Positions 19,618 through 27,762 are shown, counted from the stretch's first letter. The stretch: DNA of 55,280 nucleotides from Streptomyces sp. F63 (GCF_018070345.1 NZ_JAGPXX010000039.1:1-55280); one strand, 5' to 3'. Numbers and translations are program-made. The notes: generated from the letters alone by a model not told the origin.

Positions 19618-20157
19618 GTGCTCAGCCGTACGCCGCAGTCCTCGCCCGCCCGCCCGCTCCGCTCCGCCCGGCCCGCCGGGCCCCGTGTCGAACCGGCTTG
19701 CGTGGCCTCCGGTGCCCGCCGGCGGGCCGTGCGCGACGGTGACCGGCAGACGGACACGGCGCATCTGCTGCACAGCCTCCTGGAGCGTGACCCGGACGTG
19801 CGCGCCGCGTTCGACGGCGGCCCGGCACAGGTCCTGCGGCTGCGCGGCTATCTGGCCCAGCGCAGCATCGGTTACGGACTGCGCTGGCGGAGTGCGGCCG
19901 AGGGCTCCGGGGCCCCCTTCCGGCCCCGGACGGGGGCAGTGGCGCCGCTGTCCCCGGCGGCGGCGTCCGCCGTGGAGGGTGCCGCCGACCGGGCCCGTAC
20001 GCGCGGCGCCGACCGGGCCTCGGGGCTGGACCTGCTGGCGGCCCTGGCCGCCGACCCCGAGTGCCGGGCCGCGGAGGTGCTGCGCCGGGCCGGAATCGCC
20101 CCCGAGCGGCTGGCGGCACGGCTGGAGTGCGGCATCGCCGGACCCGGCGGCGGCTGA
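19618..20157 (+). CDS. Stand-alone Clp N-terminal domain protein
   Basis: A 179-residue protein with two copies of the Clp-N repeat, at about residues 33-77 (ARRRAVRDGDRQTDTAHLLH...) and 112-160 (...ASGLDLLAALAADPECRAAE). There is no ATPase domain. In Clp ATPases this domain binds adaptors and substrates, so a free copy could act as an adaptor or competitor; this is inference. The first ~30 residues are basic and Pro-rich. The GTG at 19618 is the likely start, but others nearby cannot be excluded. Confidence 0.7.
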   Translation: MLSRTPQSSPARPLRSARPAGPRVEPACVASGARRRAVRDGDRQTDTAHLLHSLLERDPDVRAAFDGGPAQVLRLRGYLAQRSIGYGLRWRSAAEGSGAPFRPRTGAVAPLSPAAASAVEGAADRARTRGADRASGLDLLAALAADPECRAAEVLRRAGIAPERLAARLECGIAGPGGG

Positions 20158-20203
20158 GCGGCCGGGAGATGCCGCGCCGCGGCCTCCCCGGCCGCGCGCG
20201 CTG

Positions 20204-20233
20204 CTCCCCGGCGGAACGCGGCCCGCCGGGGAG
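20204..20233. terminator. Terminator between Clp-N and secreted-protein genes
   Basis: CTCCCCGGCGG (20204-20214) and CCGCCGGGGAG (20223-20233) form a perfect 11-base stem with an eight-base loop between two convergent genes. Confidence 0.7.
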
Positions 20234-20249
20234 GCGGGCCGGCGAGTGA

Positions 20250-20606
20250 TCAGCAGGTGACGACCTTGCCGTAGGAACCGAAGCGCCAGTGGCCGGTCCA
20301 GGTCTCACCGTGCTGGTAGGTCAGGCACGGCAGGTCCCGGCCGCGATGGATGACCACCTTGACGTGCATGGTCCGGCCGCAGGTGTTGGTGACGGTCACC
20401 TTCTTCCGGTGCTTGACCACGTCCCGCCGGACGCATGCCGGGGCGGTGCCCCGCGCGTCCTGCGCCGAGGCCGGGGCCGTCCGCTCCGCGGTACCGGCAG
20501 GTGCCGCCGCGGCGGGGGCGGGGAGGGCGAGTCCGCCGGCGAGGGCCGCGGTGGCGGCGGTGAGCGCGAGACGCCTGCGCGCGGTCCCGGTGTGATGGTT
20601 CGTCAT
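20250..20606 (-). CDS. Small secreted four-cysteine protein
   Basis: A 118-residue precursor with a Sec signal peptide (RRRLALTAATAALAGGLALP, then APAAAAPA). The mature part is about 65 residues, basic, with four cysteines spaced 18, 18 and 24 residues apart, and beta-strand-like stretches (KKVTVTNTCGRTMHVKVVIH). The cysteine order and strand pattern resemble Streptomyces alpha-amylase inhibitors of the tendamistat type, but the inhibitor WRY loop is not in its usual place. An inhibitory role is therefore only a possibility. The ATG at 20606 has AAAGGA upstream. A terminator lies beyond the stop. Confidence 0.75.
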   Translation of the reverse strand: MTNHHTGTARRRLALTAATAALAGGLALPAPAAAAPAGTAERTAPASAQDARGTAPACVRRDVVKHRKKVTVTNTCGRTMHVKVVIHRGRDLPCLTYQHGETWTGHWRFGSYGKVVTC

Positions 20607-20959
20607 GGATCCGGAGTCCTTTCCGATGGTCCGCTGGACGGACGGTGTGGGGCCCGGGCCGCGGGGGAGTCCGCCCGGCCGGGCTCTGCTTCCGGTGACG
20701 AGACTGCGGCGCGGAGGCCGGATCCGGCCAGAAGAAAACCAGAAAGGACGACATCATGGGACATCTACCGCGCTGAGCTGCAGGGACGGCCGCCGCCGGG
20801 GCGCTTCCCCGGGACGCCACCGGCGCCCGGTGCGGACGCGGGGGGTGGCGGCGCCGGGCGCCGGCCCGCCGTCCGCGGTGCCCGCCCCTCCCTCCGGGAC
20901 GGCCGCGGCCGGTGCGGCCGGTGCGGATGAGAGGGCCGGAGCGTTCGGGAGGGATTGGC

Positions 20960-20965
20960 TAGAGT
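20960..20965 (+). promoter_or_regulatory. -10 element for a leaderless mini-ORF
   Basis: TAGAGT lies seven bases before a GTG at 20973, with no ribosome site between, as in leaderless Streptomyces messages. Confidence 0.35.
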
Positions 20966-20972
20966 GCTGGCC

Positions 20973-21008
20973 GTGCACCTCACGGTTCTGCCGCCGCCCC
21001 CCGCGTAG
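20973..21008 (+). CDS. Possible proline-rich leader peptide upstream of the EamA gene
   Basis: Twelve codons encode VHLTVLPPPPA and a stop. The four consecutive proline codons (CCG CCG CCC CCC) could slow ribosomes. GC-rich inverted repeats follow before the EamA start at 21121, so an attenuation-like leader is possible. The evidence is position, the -10 element and the unusual codon run only. Confidence 0.3.
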   Translation: MHLTVLPPPPA

Positions 21009-21120
21009 GGCGGGCGGCCTCACCGGTAAGACCAGCCCGGCGGGCCGCCGGGCCGGTTGTCGCTGCCCGCGTCACGGAGTTCCGCGACCACCGTCCCCCG
21101 TCTTCCGTGGAGAACCTCAC

Positions 21121-22143
21121 GTGCGCTCTTCCCTCCGTCCCCGCTCGCCCCTGACCGCTTCCGGCCCCCCGGTGGGCCGGGCTCTCCTTTTCCTCGCCGT
21201 GGCCGGTGCCGCCTGGGGCACCGTCGGAGCGGCCGCGGCCCTGCTCCACCGCTTCGCCGGCCTGGGCCCCGTCGCGCTGTCCTTCTGGCGCTGCGCCGGC
21301 GGGCTGGCCCTGATGCTCGGCTGGTCGGCGGTGCGCCGCGCCGCACGGCCCGCGCGGCGGATGCCCGGTGCACTCGAGCCCACGGGGCGGCGCCTGCTGC
21401 GCGTGCTCGGGACCGGGTGCGGCATGACCCTGTTCCAGACGGCCTACTTCGCGGCGGTGCTGGACACCGGGCTGGCGGTCGGCACCGTCGTGACCCTGGG
21501 GGCGGGTCCGGTGCTGATCGCCCTGGGCGCGCGGCTGCTGATGGGGGAGCGCCTCGGGTACGGCGGCCTGGCCGCGGTGTCCGGAGCGCTCACCGGTCTC
21601 GTGGTGCTGGTGCTCGGCGGCGGCGGGGGCACGGTCCGTCCGCTCGGGGTCGGTCTGGCGCTCCTCTCCGCCGTGGGGTACGCCGGAGTGGGCCTGCTCG
21701 CCCGCCGGCTGGGCCGGGACGGGGGGCCGGCCGACCACGGCTCCACGACGACGTGGGCGCTCGCGGTCGGGGCCGTCTGCCTGCTGCCCTGGGGCCTGGC
21801 GGAAGGGCTGCTGCCGCACACGGAGGAGCCCGGGCGGGTGCTCGGGCTGCTGATGTACGTGGCCGCGGTGCCGACCGCGCTGGCCTACGTGCTGTATTTC
21901 GCCGGCGCGGCCGTCGTCCGGGCGGCCACCACCTCGGTCGTCATGCTGATCGAGCCGGTGGCCGCGGCGGTCCTCGCGGTGGCTCTTCTCGGCGAACGGC
22001 TCACCGGAGCCATGCTGCTGGGCACGGGGCTGCTGCTGACGGCGGTGTCCGGGCTCGCCGTCGCGGAGACGCGGGCGGCGGCTCCGGTCCTGGGGCCCGC
22101 GGCCGCCCCGGCCGCCCCGGCGGCCCCGCGTGATCCCGGGTGA
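21121..22143 (+). CDS. EamA/DMT family transporter
   Basis: A 340-residue membrane protein with two EamA repeats and about ten hydrophobic segments. Typical motifs are FLAVAGAAWGTVGAAAALLH near the N-terminus and TSVVMLIEPVAAAVLAVALL in the second repeat. Such proteins export or import small metabolites; the substrate cannot be inferred. The GTG at 21121 is chosen because it opens just before the first membrane segment and follows TGGAGAACC. An Ala/Pro-rich tail closes the protein. Confidence 0.82.
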   Translation: MRSSLRPRSPLTASGPPVGRALLFLAVAGAAWGTVGAAAALLHRFAGLGPVALSFWRCAGGLALMLGWSAVRRAARPARRMPGALEPTGRRLLRVLGTGCGMTLFQTAYFAAVLDTGLAVGTVVTLGAGPVLIALGARLLMGERLGYGGLAAVSGALTGLVVLVLGGGGGTVRPLGVGLALLSAVGYAGVGLLARRLGRDGGPADHGSTTTWALAVGAVCLLPWGLAEGLLPHTEEPGRVLGLLMYVAAVPTALAYVLYFAGAAVVRAATTSVVMLIEPVAAAVLAVALLGERLTGAMLLGTGLLLTAVSGLAVAETRAAAPVLGPAAAPAAPAAPRDPG

Positions 22144-22167
22144 TCCCGGTGATTCCGTACGGTCCGG

Positions 22168-22210
22168 GCCCGTGCGGCGGCGGTGAGCTCCGCGTCCCCG
22201 CCGCACGGGC
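22168..22210. terminator. Terminator between EamA and flavoprotein genes
   Basis: GCCCGTGCGGCGG (22168-22180) and CCGCCGCACGGGC (22198-22210) pair perfectly over 13 bases between two convergent genes. Confidence 0.75.
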
Positions 22211-22225
22211 GTGGCCGGCGGGACC

Positions 22226-22888
22226 TCAGCCGGTCGCGAGGTAGGCCGGTACGGCGACGGACGGGGACAGGTCCGCGACCGGCCGGGGGACGCCACGGGT
22301 GGTGGCCACCGGGACGACCCCGCTCCAGTGCGGGAGATCCAGGTCCTCCGGCTCGTCGTTCGGCCCGCCGGTGCGGATCTTCGCCGAGACCTCCCGCAGG
22401 TCCACGGAGATGACGGACGTGGCCGCGAGTTCCTTGGCGTTCGGCGGGCGGGTGTCCCGGGAGCGGCCGGCCACCGCCTGCTCGACCAGGGCGTCCAGCG
22501 CCGCCGCCCGCTCCTCCTCGCCGAGCACGCTGCGGGCGGTGCCGTGGACCACCACGGAACGGTAGTTGACGGAGTGATGGAACGCGGAGCGGGCCAGCAC
22601 CAGGCCGTCGACGTGGGTGACGGTCACGCACACCGGCAGCCCGGTCCCGCTCTCCGCCGTCTCCCGCAGCGGGCGGGAGCCGGTGGAGCCGTGCAGGTAC
22701 AGGCGCTCGCCGACGCGGGCGTAGATCGTCGGAAGCACGACCGGTGCACCGTCCCGGATGTAGCCGAGGTGGCAGACCCAGCCCTCGTCGAGGATCGCGT
22801 GGACCACCGCGCGGTCGTACGCGGCGCGGTGGCGGGCCCGGGTCGGGGTGGTGCGCTCGCTCGGTTCGTAGCGGGCGGGCCTCGTCAT
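22226..22888 (-). CDS. Pyridoxamine 5'-phosphate oxidase family flavoprotein
   Basis: A 220-residue protein of the split-barrel FMN-binding family. Motifs are WVCHLGYIRDGAPVVLPTIY near residues 37-56, YLHGSTGSRPLRE near 64-76, and HHSVNYRSVVVHGTAR near 104-119. The family includes oxidases and nitro-drug reductase-like proteins; the substrate is unknown. The ATG at 22888 has a near-perfect AAGAGGAG ribosome site. It is divergent from a MocR-type regulator 37 bases away, so that regulator probably controls it. Confidence 0.83.
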   Translation of the reverse strand: MTRPARYEPSERTTPTRARHRAAYDRAVVHAILDEGWVCHLGYIRDGAPVVLPTIYARVGERLYLHGSTGSRPLRETAESGTGLPVCVTVTHVDGLVLARSAFHHSVNYRSVVVHGTARSVLGEEERAAALDALVEQAVAGRSRDTRPPNAKELAATSVISVDLREVSAKIRTGGPNDEPEDLDLPHWSGVVPVATTRGVPRPVADLSPSVAVPAYLATG

Positions 22889-22902
22889 GCGGCACTCCTC
22901 TT

Positions 22903-22923
22903 TGTTCTAGTGCATACTGTTCT
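22903..22923. promoter_or_regulatory. Direct repeats in the MocR/oxidase divergent promoter
   Basis: TGTTCT occurs at 22903-22908 and 22918-22923, each followed by a TGTGC-like tail. MocR/PdxR-type regulators commonly bind direct repeats in such shared promoters. A possible -10 element, TACTGT (22915-22920), stands five bases before the regulator's GTG. Confidence 0.4.
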
Positions 22924-22925
22924 TT

Positions 22926-24257
22926 GTGCTAGGAGATTACCGGATCCAGGGGCGGCGCGCAGCCGAGATCGCGGCGAGTGTGGAGGAGGGCGTGGGCGCG
23001 GGCGCCCTCGCACCCGGGGAGCGGCTGCCGCCGCTGCGGGACCTGGCCGGGGAACTGCGGGTCAACCCGAATACGGTCGCCGCCGCCTACCGCCTGCTGC
23101 GCGACCGCGGTGTGATCGAGACGGACGGCCGGCGGGGTAGCCGCGTCCGCGCCCGGCCCGCCAGCACCGCCCGGGAGTCCCTCCGCGTCGAGGCGCCACC
23201 GGGCGGGCGCGATCTGTCCACCGGCAATCCGGACCCGGCTCTGCTGCCGCCCCTCGGGCCCGCGCTCGCCGAGGCCGCGCGCCGCTGCGCGCGGCGGCCG
23301 GTCCTGTACGGGGAGGCGCCCGTCGACCCGGAACTGGCCCGGATCGCCCGCGCCGGCCTGGACGCCGACGGGGTGCCGGACGGGCCCGTCGGCGTCACCT
23401 CCGGAGCCCTGGACGCGATCGAACGCGTACTCACCGCACATCTCCGGTCCGGAGACGCGGTGGCGGTCGAGGACCCCGGCTGGGGCAGCGTGCTGGACCT
23501 CGTGCCCGCGCTCGGCATGCGGACGGTGCCCGTCGCGGTCGACGACGAGGGACCGCTGCCCGGCGAGACCGGCCGCGCGCTGCGGGAGGGCGCGCGGGCG
23601 CTCGTCGTCACCGGCCGCGCGCAGAACCCGACCGGTGCCGGAGTGAGCGCGGCGCGGGCGCGGGAGCTGCGGGCCGTCCTGGCCCGCCATCCGCGCACCG
23701 TGCTCATCGAGGACGACCACGGACACGGCATCGTCGACCTGCCCCTCCACCCGCTGGCAGGCAGCGTGCCGCACTGGGCCTTCGTCCGCTCCGCCGCCAA
23801 GGCGTACGGACCCGACCTGCGGCTCGCCGTGTTCACCGGCGATCAGCTCACCGCCGACCGGGTACGGGGCCGGCAGCGGCTGGGCCCGGGCTGGGTCAGC
23901 CATCTGCTGCAGTACGCCGTGACGGAGCTGTGGCGGTCCGGCGCCGTGGACCCGGCGGCCGTCGCACGGTCCTACGGAAACCGGCGCGAGGCCCTGGTGG
24001 CGGAGCTCCGGCGGCGGGGGGTCGCGGCGCACGGGCGGAGCGGGATGAACGTCTGGGTGCCCGTCCCGGACGAGACCGGTGCCGTGGCCCGGCTGCTCCG
24101 GGCCGGCTGGGCCGTCGCCCCCGGTGCGCGCTTCCGCACGGCTTCGCCGCCGGGGGTGCGGGTGACCGTGTCGCCGCTGTCCCGGGAGGAGATCGGAACG
24201 GTGGCCGAGGCGCTGGCCGCGGCGGCCGGCCCGCCTCCCGCGCAGCGCTACGCCTGA
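22926..24257 (+). CDS. MocR-type regulator (GntR domain plus aminotransferase-like domain)
   Basis: A 443-residue fusion. Residues 1-75 are a GntR winged helix (LPPLRDLAGELRVNPNTVAA). The rest is a type-I aminotransferase fold that binds pyridoxal phosphate, with lysine K292 in SAAKAYGPDLRLA and RAQNPTG. Such regulators sense vitamin B6 forms or amino compounds. Divergence from a PNPOx-like flavoprotein suggests control of that gene. The GTG at 22926 fits the N-terminus MLGDYRIQ; a leaderless start is possible. The 3' end overlaps the next minus-strand gene by ten bases. Confidence 0.87.
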   Translation: MLGDYRIQGRRAAEIAASVEEGVGAGALAPGERLPPLRDLAGELRVNPNTVAAAYRLLRDRGVIETDGRRGSRVRARPASTARESLRVEAPPGGRDLSTGNPDPALLPPLGPALAEAARRCARRPVLYGEAPVDPELARIARAGLDADGVPDGPVGVTSGALDAIERVLTAHLRSGDAVAVEDPGWGSVLDLVPALGMRTVPVAVDDEGPLPGETGRALREGARALVVTGRAQNPTGAGVSAARARELRAVLARHPRTVLIEDDHGHGIVDLPLHPLAGSVPHWAFVRSAAKAYGPDLRLAVFTGDQLTADRVRGRQRLGPGWVSHLLQYAVTELWRSGAVDPAAVARSYGNRREALVAELRRRGVAAHGRSGMNVWVPVPDETGAVARLLRAGWAVAPGARFRTASPPGVRVTVSPLSREEIGTVAEALAAAAGPPPAQRYA

Positions 24258-25207
24258 GGGCGGCGGCGCGGCCGGCTCTGGGTGAGCGCCGCCCCGGCCA
24301 GCACGATCAGTGCCCCGGCCGGTGTGTTCCAGTGGAGGTGCTCACCGAGCAGCACCACACCGGCGGCCGTCGCGATGACCGGAATGAAGTACGTGACCAT
24401 CTGCGCCGTCGTCGGCCCCACCTCGGCGACCAGGCCGTACTGGATCAGGAAGGCCACCCCGGTGCCGAGCGCGCCGAGCGCCGTCACGGCCAGCAGGGGC
24501 ACCAGCGGGAAGGAGGACGGGGCGGAGGTGAACAACGGGGTGACGACGGCCAGTTGCGCGGTGCCCAGCAGCAACTGCGCGCCCGACATGGCGAGGTGGG
24601 ACTCCTCGCGGCCGGCCAGAGTGCGCCGCACATGGATCCAGCCGGCGGCGTAGCTCGCGGAGGCGGCCAGCGCCATGGCCGTGCCGGCCGGATCCTGCCC
24701 GGCGAAGCCCTGCCAGGCGCCCAGGACCGTCAGCACGCCGATGAAGCCCAGCCCGAGGCCCGCCACCCGGCGCCGGGTCGGCCGGTCCTCGGAGAGCGCG
24801 ACCAGGGAGAGGGCCATGCCCCAGAGCGGGGTGGTGGCGTTGCAGATCCCCGCCAGGGTGGAGGAGATCGTCAGCTCGGCGTAGGCGAAGAGGGAGTACG
24901 GCAGCGCGTTCAGGAACAGCGCGGAAACGGCCAGGTGGACCCAGGTGCGGGCGCCGCGCGGGAGGCGCTGCCGCCGGAGGGCGAGCGCGGCGAGCAGCAC
25001 CGCCGTACCGGACACCATGCGCCCGAGGGTGACCTGGAGCGGGGCGTAGCCCTCCGTTCCCACCTTGATCAGCAGAAAGCTGAAGCCCCAGATCAGTGAG
25101 AGCACGGCGAACCGGATCCGCCAGTCGACGGCGGGGCGGCGGGCGGGGCCCACGGCAGGGGTGGCGGGCGCGGAGCGGGTGCCGTCCGTCGCGGCGGTGG
25201 TGGTCAT
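24248..25207 (-). CDS. EamA/DMT family transporter
   Basis: A 319-residue membrane protein with two EamA domains: FAVLSLIWGFSFLLIKVGTE near residues 32-51 and VTYFIPVIATAAGVVLLGEH in the second half. It probably exports a metabolite or amino acid of unknown identity. The ATG at 25207 gives MTTTAATDGT, followed by a short cytoplasmic stretch; no strong ribosome site is visible. It ends ten bases inside the convergent MocR gene. Confidence 0.83.
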   Translation of the reverse strand: MTTTAATDGTRSAPATPAVGPARRPAVDWRIRFAVLSLIWGFSFLLIKVGTEGYAPLQVTLGRMVSGTAVLLAALALRRQRLPRGARTWVHLAVSALFLNALPYSLFAYAELTISSTLAGICNATTPLWGMALSLVALSEDRPTRRRVAGLGLGFIGVLTVLGAWQGFAGQDPAGTAMALAASASYAAGWIHVRRTLAGREESHLAMSGAQLLLGTAQLAVVTPLFTSAPSSFPLVPLLAVTALGALGTGVAFLIQYGLVAEVGPTTAQMVTYFIPVIATAAGVVLLGEHLHWNTPAGALIVLAGAALTQSRPRRRPQA

Positions 25208-25338
25208 GGGCACCACGATGCTCGGCGGGCTCCCGCGGGACAAGCGAGAAAATCCGCACCGCACCGTTCAGCACCGCTGACGGCAGGAGCCGGGACGCGA
25301 GGCCGGACCGGGCGGGGCGGCCGGCTCCGCCGGAGGCC

Positions 25339-25806
25339 TCAGGCTCCGGGGATCTTGCGGAAGTCCCAGGACACGACGGTCTCGGGGGTGAGCCGCAGCC
25401 AGCCGTGCCGCCCGTCGTGCGGCAGCTCGTCCAGCCCGAAGTACTTGGCGGCGAAAAGCCGTTCGGGCGCGTCGAGGGCGGGGCAGGGCTCTCCCGTGCG
25501 CGGTACCTCCCCGACGGCCTCGGCCGTCCCGGTCAGCTCGGCGCCGCGCAGTTCGCCGTAGTCCTCCCCGTCGTCCACGATCACCGCGAGCCGGGGGTCG
25601 CGGCGCAGTTGCGCCCAGCGGCGGCTGCGGGTCAGCGAGTAGAGCCAGAGGGACCTGCCGTCCCAGCAGAACCAGAGCGCGCTGACATGCGGACGGCCGT
25701 CCGCGCCGACCGTGGCCACCCGGCAGGTGCGCTGCCCGGCCAGGAAGACGTCCAGCTCCTGCGGGCTCATCATGATCCGGCGGCCCCGCCGCTGGGTGGC
25801 GGTCAT
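25339..25806 (-). CDS. PPOX-class flavin/F420-binding split-barrel protein
   Basis: A 155-residue protein of the pyridoxamine-oxidase-like split barrel: CRVATVGADGRPHVSALWFC near residues 28-47, then WLYSLTRSRRWAQLRRDPRL near 54-73. Proteins of this size in actinobacteria bind FMN or F420, and the sequence alone does not decide which. The ATG at 25806 has GGAGGA upstream. Confidence 0.8.
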   Translation of the reverse strand: MTATQRRGRRIMMSPQELDVFLAGQRTCRVATVGADGRPHVSALWFCWDGRSLWLYSLTRSRRWAQLRRDPRLAVIVDDGEDYGELRGAELTGTAEAVGEVPRTGEPCPALDAPERLFAAKYFGLDELPHDGRHGWLRLTPETVVSWDFRKIPGA

Positions 25807-26050
25807 CTCGTCCGTCCTCCGTGTGCGCTGGTGGTGATCAGGCGTCCGGACAGCATGCGGGCCCGGCGCCGGCCGCGCAACGCCGGCCCGGGTCACCGCG
25901 GAAGGCGCGGAGACCGGCGGCGGGCGTCCGGCGGGTCTCCGGCGGGTGCGGCGGGTGCGGCGGGCGCGGAGCGGCGTCGGCGCGGTGATGCGGGGCCGTG
26001 CGCCCGGACGCCGTAGGGGGCGCTGCACGGTCCCGCACGCGAGACTGGTG

Positions 26051-26100
26051 CGCACGGCCGCACGGCCGCACGGCCGCACGGCCGCACGGCCGCACGGCCG
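26051..26100. repeat. Octamer tandem repeat CGCACGGC, six copies
   Basis: Six perfect head-to-tail copies of an eight-base unit run from 26051 to 26098 with two more matching bases. The unit length is not a multiple of three and no gene covers it. It adjoins the hairpin at 26099. Such tracts can vary in copy number. Confidence 0.95.
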
Positions 26101-26140
26101 GGCCCGCGGCGCTCCTCCCTGCTGGAGCGCCGCGGGCCCG
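26099..26140. terminator. Strong hairpin terminator, probably of the Rieske gene
   Basis: A perfect 15-base stem (26101-26115 with 26124-26138) extends to 17 pairs and closes an eight-base loop. It lies about 160 bases beyond the minus-strand Rieske stop. A pyrimidine-rich stretch follows on the plus strand. Confidence 0.65.
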
Positions 26141-26299
26141 GCACCGTCTTCCCCCTCCTGCCGCTCGTCTTCCCCTCGTGTTCTCCTCGCGCCGCGACGC
26201 GCTGTCCGCGGCCGCCGCGGACGCTCCCTTCCGCACCGGCGGTCACCGCGGGCCGTCGCGGCACACCCGCCGCCCCCACCGGAGGAGCGGCCGGATGAC

Positions 26300-26815
26300 T
26301 CAGCCCAGCATCACCGAGTCACCCTGGACGGTGATCTTCGCGGGCGGCAGCGGCTTCGGTGCCGGACCGCCCTTGACGCTGCCGTCGAGCGCGCTGTACT
26401 GGGCGCCGTGGCACGGGCAGTTGATCAGGCCGTCGGCCACGTCCTTCACCGCGCAGCCCTGATGTGTGCAGGTCGCGGAGAAGGCCTTGAACTCACCGGC
26501 CGTCGGCTGGGTCACGACCACCTTCTGGTCCGGGAAGACCTTGCCGCCGCCCTCGGGGATGTCCGCCGTCTTCGCCAGTTCGGTGCCGCCGCCGGGCGCC
26601 TCTCCGCCGGTCTCCCCGGTCGCCTCGCCGGAGCCCGCGCCGGCGTCCGCGCCCTCCTCGGGTGCCACGGCGTCCCCCGCGGGCTGCTGTGCCGCGTCTC
26701 CGGAGTCACCCGAGTCGCCGCAGGCGGCGAGGGCCGCCGTGAGACCGGCGGCCCCGGCGGCCGTGACCACGGCGCGGCGGCTGGTGCTCCGCGCGGAGCC
26801 CTGAGATCCCGTCAT
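26300..26815 (-). CDS. Tat-exported Rieske [2Fe-2S] lipoprotein
   Basis: A 171-residue precursor. The N-terminus has a twin-arginine motif (TSRRAVVTAAGAAG) and a lipobox-like LAAC, so it is probably exported folded and lipid-anchored. An acidic Gly-rich linker (about 33-85) leads to a Rieske domain with C116-T-H118-x2-C121 and C133-P-C135-H136; C116, H118, C133 and H136 should hold the cluster, with C121-C135 as disulfide. It is not part of a cytochrome bc operon here. Its redox partner is unknown. The ATG at 26815 has AAAGGG upstream. Confidence 0.88.
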   Translation of the reverse strand: MTGSQGSARSTSRRAVVTAAGAAGLTAALAACGDSGDSGDAAQQPAGDAVAPEEGADAGAGSGEATGETGGEAPGGGTELAKTADIPEGGGKVFPDQKVVVTQPTAGEFKAFSATCTHQGCAVKDVADGLINCPCHGAQYSALDGSVKGGPAPKPLPPAKITVQGDSVMLG

Positions 26816-26979
26816 GGTGAGTACGTCCCTTTCGCTGAGGCGCTGATGCGCGACCTGCCCTGGTGACAGCCGCTCCCACCGACCTGTACGCAGCGGGGCC
26901 CCGGGGTGTTCAGCGCCCGCGCGGGCCGGGCCGCCGGGTCCCTGCCGGGCCGCCCCGGCCCGCGCCGTAACCTGGGGCG

Positions 26980-27762
26980 ATGCTGCGCGACGTCACCGCC
27001 ATCCGTTATGTCACCCCCCTGCGGGAGGGCGGTTCGCTGCCCGGCCTCGTCGAGGGGGACGACCGCGGCCTCTGGGTCGTGAAGTTCGCCGGGGCCGCGC
27101 AGGGCCGCAAGACCCTCGTCGCCGAGGCGATCTGCGCCGAACTCGGCCGCAGGCTGGGACTCCGGATCCCGGAGCCGGCCGTCGTCCGGCTCGATCCGGT
27201 GCTCGGCCTGGGGGAGCCCGACCCGGAGGTGCAGCACCTGCTCAGGGCCGGCGGTCCGGACCTCGGTGTCCGCTTCCTCTCCGGCGCCCTCGGCTTCGAC
27301 CCGCTGGGCTGGGAGATGACACCCGCCGACGCGGGCCGCGTCGTCTGGTTCGACGCGCTCGTGGGCAACGTGGACCGGTCCTGGCGCAACCCGAACCTGC
27401 TGGTGTGGCAGGGGGAACCCTGGCTGATCGACCACGGAGCGGCCATGATCTGGCACCACCACTGGCCATCGGCCGGGAAGGCCGCGGCCCGGCCGTACGA
27501 CGCCTCGGACCACGTCCTCGCCCGGTTCCGCCCGGATGTCCGGCGGGCCGCGGCCGAACTCGCGCCCCGGGTGACCGCAGAACTGCTCGCCGAGGTCACC
27601 GCCCGGGTTCCGGACGTGTGGCTGGACGGCGAGCCCGGCTTCGACGGCCCGGAGCCGCTGCGCCGCGCGTACGCCGAGATCCTGCTGCGCCGCTCCCGCA
27701 CCGTCCACGAGGGCTTCGCGCCGGTCCCCGCCGGGCGGGACGGCGGGAGGGCCGCCCGGTGA
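26980..27762 (+). CDS. HipA-like kinase family protein
   Basis: A 260-residue protein resembling the kinase core of HipA without its N-terminal lobe. It has a Gly-rich loop and lysine (GGSLPG...LWVVKFAG), a catalytic-loop match with D132 in VGNVDRSWRNPNLL and a metal aspartate D151 in LIDHG. HipA toxins phosphorylate a tRNA synthetase; the target here is unknown and there is no hipB antitoxin beside it. The gene overlaps the DUF3037 gene by GTGA, so the two are coupled. The ATG at 26980 is the first good start. Confidence 0.75.
   Translation: MLRDVTAIRYVTPLREGGSLPGLVEGDDRGLWVVKFAGAAQGRKTLVAEAICAELGRRLGLRIPEPAVVRLDPVLGLGEPDPEVQHLLRAGGPDLGVRFLSGALGFDPLGWEMTPADAGRVVWFDALVGNVDRSWRNPNLLVWQGEPWLIDHGAAMIWHHHWPSAGKAAARPYDASDHVLARFRPDVRRAAAELAPRVTAELLAEVTARVPDVWLDGEPGFDGPEPLRRAYAEILLRRSRTVHEGFAPVPAGRDGGRAAR

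Larger units (their letters stand above)
20607..21120. other. Long intergenic region before the EamA gene
   Basis: No full-length gene is supported. The part near 20607-20700 should hold the promoter of the minus-strand secreted protein. A six-codon ORF (20756-20776, MGHLPR) follows an AAAGGA ribosome site. Nearer the EamA gene is a leaderless-looking mini-ORF, listed separately. Confidence 0.4.
25807..26299. other. Gene-free region with repeats and a hairpin
   Basis: No gene is supported between the flavoprotein and Rieske genes. The region holds low-complexity CGGGTGCGG-like repeats near 25930-25970, an octamer tandem repeat (26051-26100) and a long hairpin (26099-26140), listed separately. 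Confidence 0.5.

Noticed and set aside
26051..26100. Possible CRISPR array
   Set aside because: The repeats are eight bases with no spacers; it is a simple tandem repeat.
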